From: Atopobium sp. UBA6362
Lineage (GTDB): Bacteria > Actinomycetota > Coriobacteriia > Coriobacteriales > Atopobiaceae
Assembly: GCA_002440065.1 (NCBI GenBank)
Contig: DJRK01000131.1
Location: forward strand, 2,859 to 12,942
DNA: 10,084 nt
Direction of reading: 5' to 3'
Position numbers and translations under genes: made by a program. Positions 8,381 to 10,084 of the stretch are shown piece by piece (the stretch's first letter is position 1; every line of letters begins with the position of its first letter). Below the pieces are notes generated by a model that saw only the letters and a list, made by a program, of their open reading frames with translations, searched no databases and was not told the origin of the DNA.

Positions 8381-10042
8381 ATGCTTGAGATCACGAATGT
8401 CCGCGTGCGCCTGGGCCAACTTGACGGCACCGATGCCCGCGAGCTCTCGGTATGCAAGAAGGCAGCGGCAAAGAAGCTCCGCATCAAGCCGCAGGAGATA
8501 GCCACCATCGAGCGCCGACGCCGTTCCATCGACGCCCGCAAGAAGAACGACGTCACGCTCATGTTCACGCTGCGCGCAGAGCTTGCGGGCGGGGTCGGGG
8601 CGGAAGCGGCTTTGCTTGCGAGGCTCGAGGACGAGCATGCCAGCAAAGGCGTGAGCATCGTGGACGAGAAGCCCTTCTCATTCCCCGAGCCCATTAACGC
8701 CGAGCAGAGCCGGAGGCCCATCGTGGTCGGCGCCGGGTGCGCCGGGCTTTTCTGCGCGTTGTCGCTCGCCCGAGCCGGGCTTTCTCCCCTGCTCGTGGAG
8801 CGCGGGGACGACGCGGCGAGGCGAGGCGAGGTCGTCGCCCTCCACAACCGCACGGGCATGCTCGACCCGCAGAGCAACATCCAGTTCGGCGTGGGCGGAG
8901 CGGGCACGTTCTCGGACGGCAAGCTCCAGACCGGCACAAAGAGCCCGGCCCACCGCCTCATCCTCGAGACGTTCGTCGCCGCCGGGGCGCAGCCGCAGAT
9001 ACTCTGGGACGCAAAGCCGCACGTGGGCAGCGATGTTCTGCCCGCCGTCGTGACGAACATCGTCGAGGAGATCCGAGCGGCCGGCGGCGAGGTACGCACG
9101 CGTTGCCGCATGACCGACATCGAGGTCGCTGACGGCCGCGTGGTCGCCGTGAGGCTCGAGCAGACGGCCGAGGACGGCTCCGCGCACGAGGAGCGCGTGC
9201 CCGCGAGCGACGTCGTTCTTGCCTGCGGGCACTCCGCCCGCGACGTCTTCGAGCTGCTGCGCGACCGAGGGGCCGACCTCGAGCGCAAGACGTTCGCCAT
9301 GGGTGTGCGCATCGAGCACCTTCAGGCCGACATCGACCGCGCCCTGTACGGCCGCGCCGCCGGCAACCCCGCCCTTGGAGCCGCACCCTACAAGCTCTCC
9401 GAGCACCTTGACAACGGCCGGTCCGCCTTCAGCTTCTGCATGTGCCCCGGCGGCTACGTCGTGAGCGCGGCGAGCGAGAAGGGCGGCGTGGTGACCAACG
9501 GCATGAGTCTCTCCGACCGTGCAGGCGAAAACGCGAACTCCGGCCTTCTGGCGAACGTCTTCCCGAGCGACCTTCCCGGCGACGACGCGCTCGCGGGCAT
9601 TGCCCTGCAACGCGAGTGCGAGGCCGCGGCCTTTGCGGCGGGCGGAGGCGATTACGTCGCCCCTGCTCAGCTCGTGGGCGATTTCCTTCGAGGCCAGGCC
9701 TCGACCGGGGCTGGCCGGGTGTCCCCCACCTATCCTCGCGGCGTCGCCTGGGGGACCATCGACGGGTGCCTGCCGCCCTACATCGTCGAGACCCTGCGCA
9801 CTGCCATTCCACGCATGGCGCACAGGCTCCGCGGCTTCGACGACCCCGAGGCGGTTCTCACCGGCGTCGAGACGCGCTCGAGCTCGCCCGTTCGCGTGAT
9901 GCGCGGGGACGACGGCCAGAGCACGGCCATCCGCGGCCTCTGGCCCGTGGGCGAAGGGGCCGGCTACGCCGGCGGCATCATGAGCGCGGCGACCGACGGC
10001 ATCCTCGCCGCCCGCAAGCTCATCGCCCACCTTTCGCGCTAG
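8381..10042 (+). CDS. COG2509-type uncharacterised FAD-dependent protein
   Basis: This 553-residue protein belongs to the widespread but functionally uncharacterised COG2509 group of FAD-dependent dehydrogenase-like proteins. An N-terminal domain of about 110 residues (ITNVRVRL..., basic stretch IERRRRSIDARKK at 43-55) precedes the Rossmann motif VVGAGCAG (115-122), with E140 at the end of the second strand. Family signatures follow: NIQFGVGGAGTFSDGKL (166-182), FSFCMCPGGYVV (350-361), NGMSLSDRAGENANSG (373-388) and GEGAGYAGGIMSAATDGI (524-541). The length is typical. The frame opens further upstream at 8201, inside the previous gene, but the ATG at 8381 has AAGGA 7 nt before it (8369-8373) and starts the family's N-terminus. 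Only 2 bp separate it from the previous stop, so coupling is likely. Family membership is confident; the reaction is unknown. Confidence 0.94.
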   Translation: MLEITNVRVRLGQLDGTDARELSVCKKAAAKKLRIKPQEIATIERRRRSIDARKKNDVTLMFTLRAELAGGVGAEAALLARLEDEHASKGVSIVDEKPFSFPEPINAEQSRRPIVVGAGCAGLFCALSLARAGLSPLLVERGDDAARRGEVVALHNRTGMLDPQSNIQFGVGGAGTFSDGKLQTGTKSPAHRLILETFVAAGAQPQILWDAKPHVGSDVLPAVVTNIVEEIRAAGGEVRTRCRMTDIEVADGRVVAVRLEQTAEDGSAHEERVPASDVVLACGHSARDVFELLRDRGADLERKTFAMGVRIEHLQADIDRALYGRAAGNPALGAAPYKLSEHLDNGRSAFSFCMCPGGYVVSAASEKGGVVTNGMSLSDRAGENANSGLLANVFPSDLPGDDALAGIALQRECEAAAFAAGGGDYVAPAQLVGDFLRGQASTGAGRVSPTYPRGVAWGTIDGCLPPYIVETLRTAIPRMAHRLRGFDDPEAVLTGVETRSSSPVRVMRGDDGQSTAIRGLWPVGEGAGYAGGIMSAATDGILAARKLIAHLSR

Positions 10043-10071
10043 CCCCCGAGCATAACGATCTTGGCCCTCTT

Positions 10072-10084
10072 AATTTGGGGACGG
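10072..10084. repeat. Partial copy of the GGGGAC palindromic repeat at the right edge
   Basis: AATTTGGGGACGG matches 12 of 13 bases of 1202-1214 (AATTTGGGGTCGG), inside the palindrome after the kinase gene. It lies 29 bp after the stop of the COG2509 gene, again just downstream of a coding region, and is cut by the window end. If the family pattern holds, a complementary arm should follow outside the window. Confidence 0.55.

Noticed and set aside
6027..10030. Long minus-strand frames 7553-6027 and 10030-8678
   Set aside because: They lie opposite mrp and the two flavoprotein genes, have biased composition, and show no family signature or plausible ribosome site.

Overview
The window is high-GC bacterial DNA (roughly two thirds G+C by eye) with dense genes, strong G/C preference at third codon positions and long spurious open frames opposite the real genes. 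The gene set (UvrA, a soluble hybrid histidine kinase, a YhcH-family protein, a short Mrp/NBP35 ATPase and two uncharacterised FAD proteins) and the style of the sequence suggest an actinobacterium, most likely a gut or rumen Coriobacteriia such as Olsenella or Collinsella. That placement is an impression from memory, not a demonstrated result.

Layout: positions 1-5795 are transcribed leftwards and 6249-10042 rightwards, diverging from one 453-bp intergenic region. The left group, in transcription order, is a YhcH/YjgK/YiaL-family protein (5795-5334), overlapped at its stop by a metallo-beta-lactamase-fold hydrolase (5344-4253), then a 944-residue PAS-HisKA-HATPase-REC-REC hybrid histidine kinase (4062-1228), then the start of uvrA (1146 to the left window edge). 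The right group is a tight three-gene operon: mrp (6249-7145), an HI0933/YhiN-type flavoprotein (7158-8378, 12-bp gap) and a COG2509-type FAD-dependent protein (8381-10042, 2-bp gap).

How the genes might work together: the right operon joins an Fe-S cluster carrier ATPase to two putative flavin oxidoreductases, which points to redox or cofactor metabolism without naming a substrate. The YhcH and hydrolase genes are probably translationally coupled. The kinase is an orphan with no partner regulator in view. UvrA starts nucleotide excision repair, and its upstream region carries an extended -10 overlapped by a LexA-like box.

The most unusual non-coding structure is in the divergent intergenic region. 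Four related 23-nt units lie at 5876, 5916, 6030 and 6070, arranged as nested inverted repeats. The inner pair is identical over 23 nt, and the spacing is exactly 40 bp on each side of a common centre at 5984. Each unit can be drawn as a four-base-loop hairpin with a bulged base, and substitutions in the outer units largely keep the pairing. A second, unrelated set of GGGGAC/GGGGTC palindromes occurs around the uvrA-kinase junction and at the right edge. No tRNA, rRNA, CRISPR array, transposase gene or integrase was seen.
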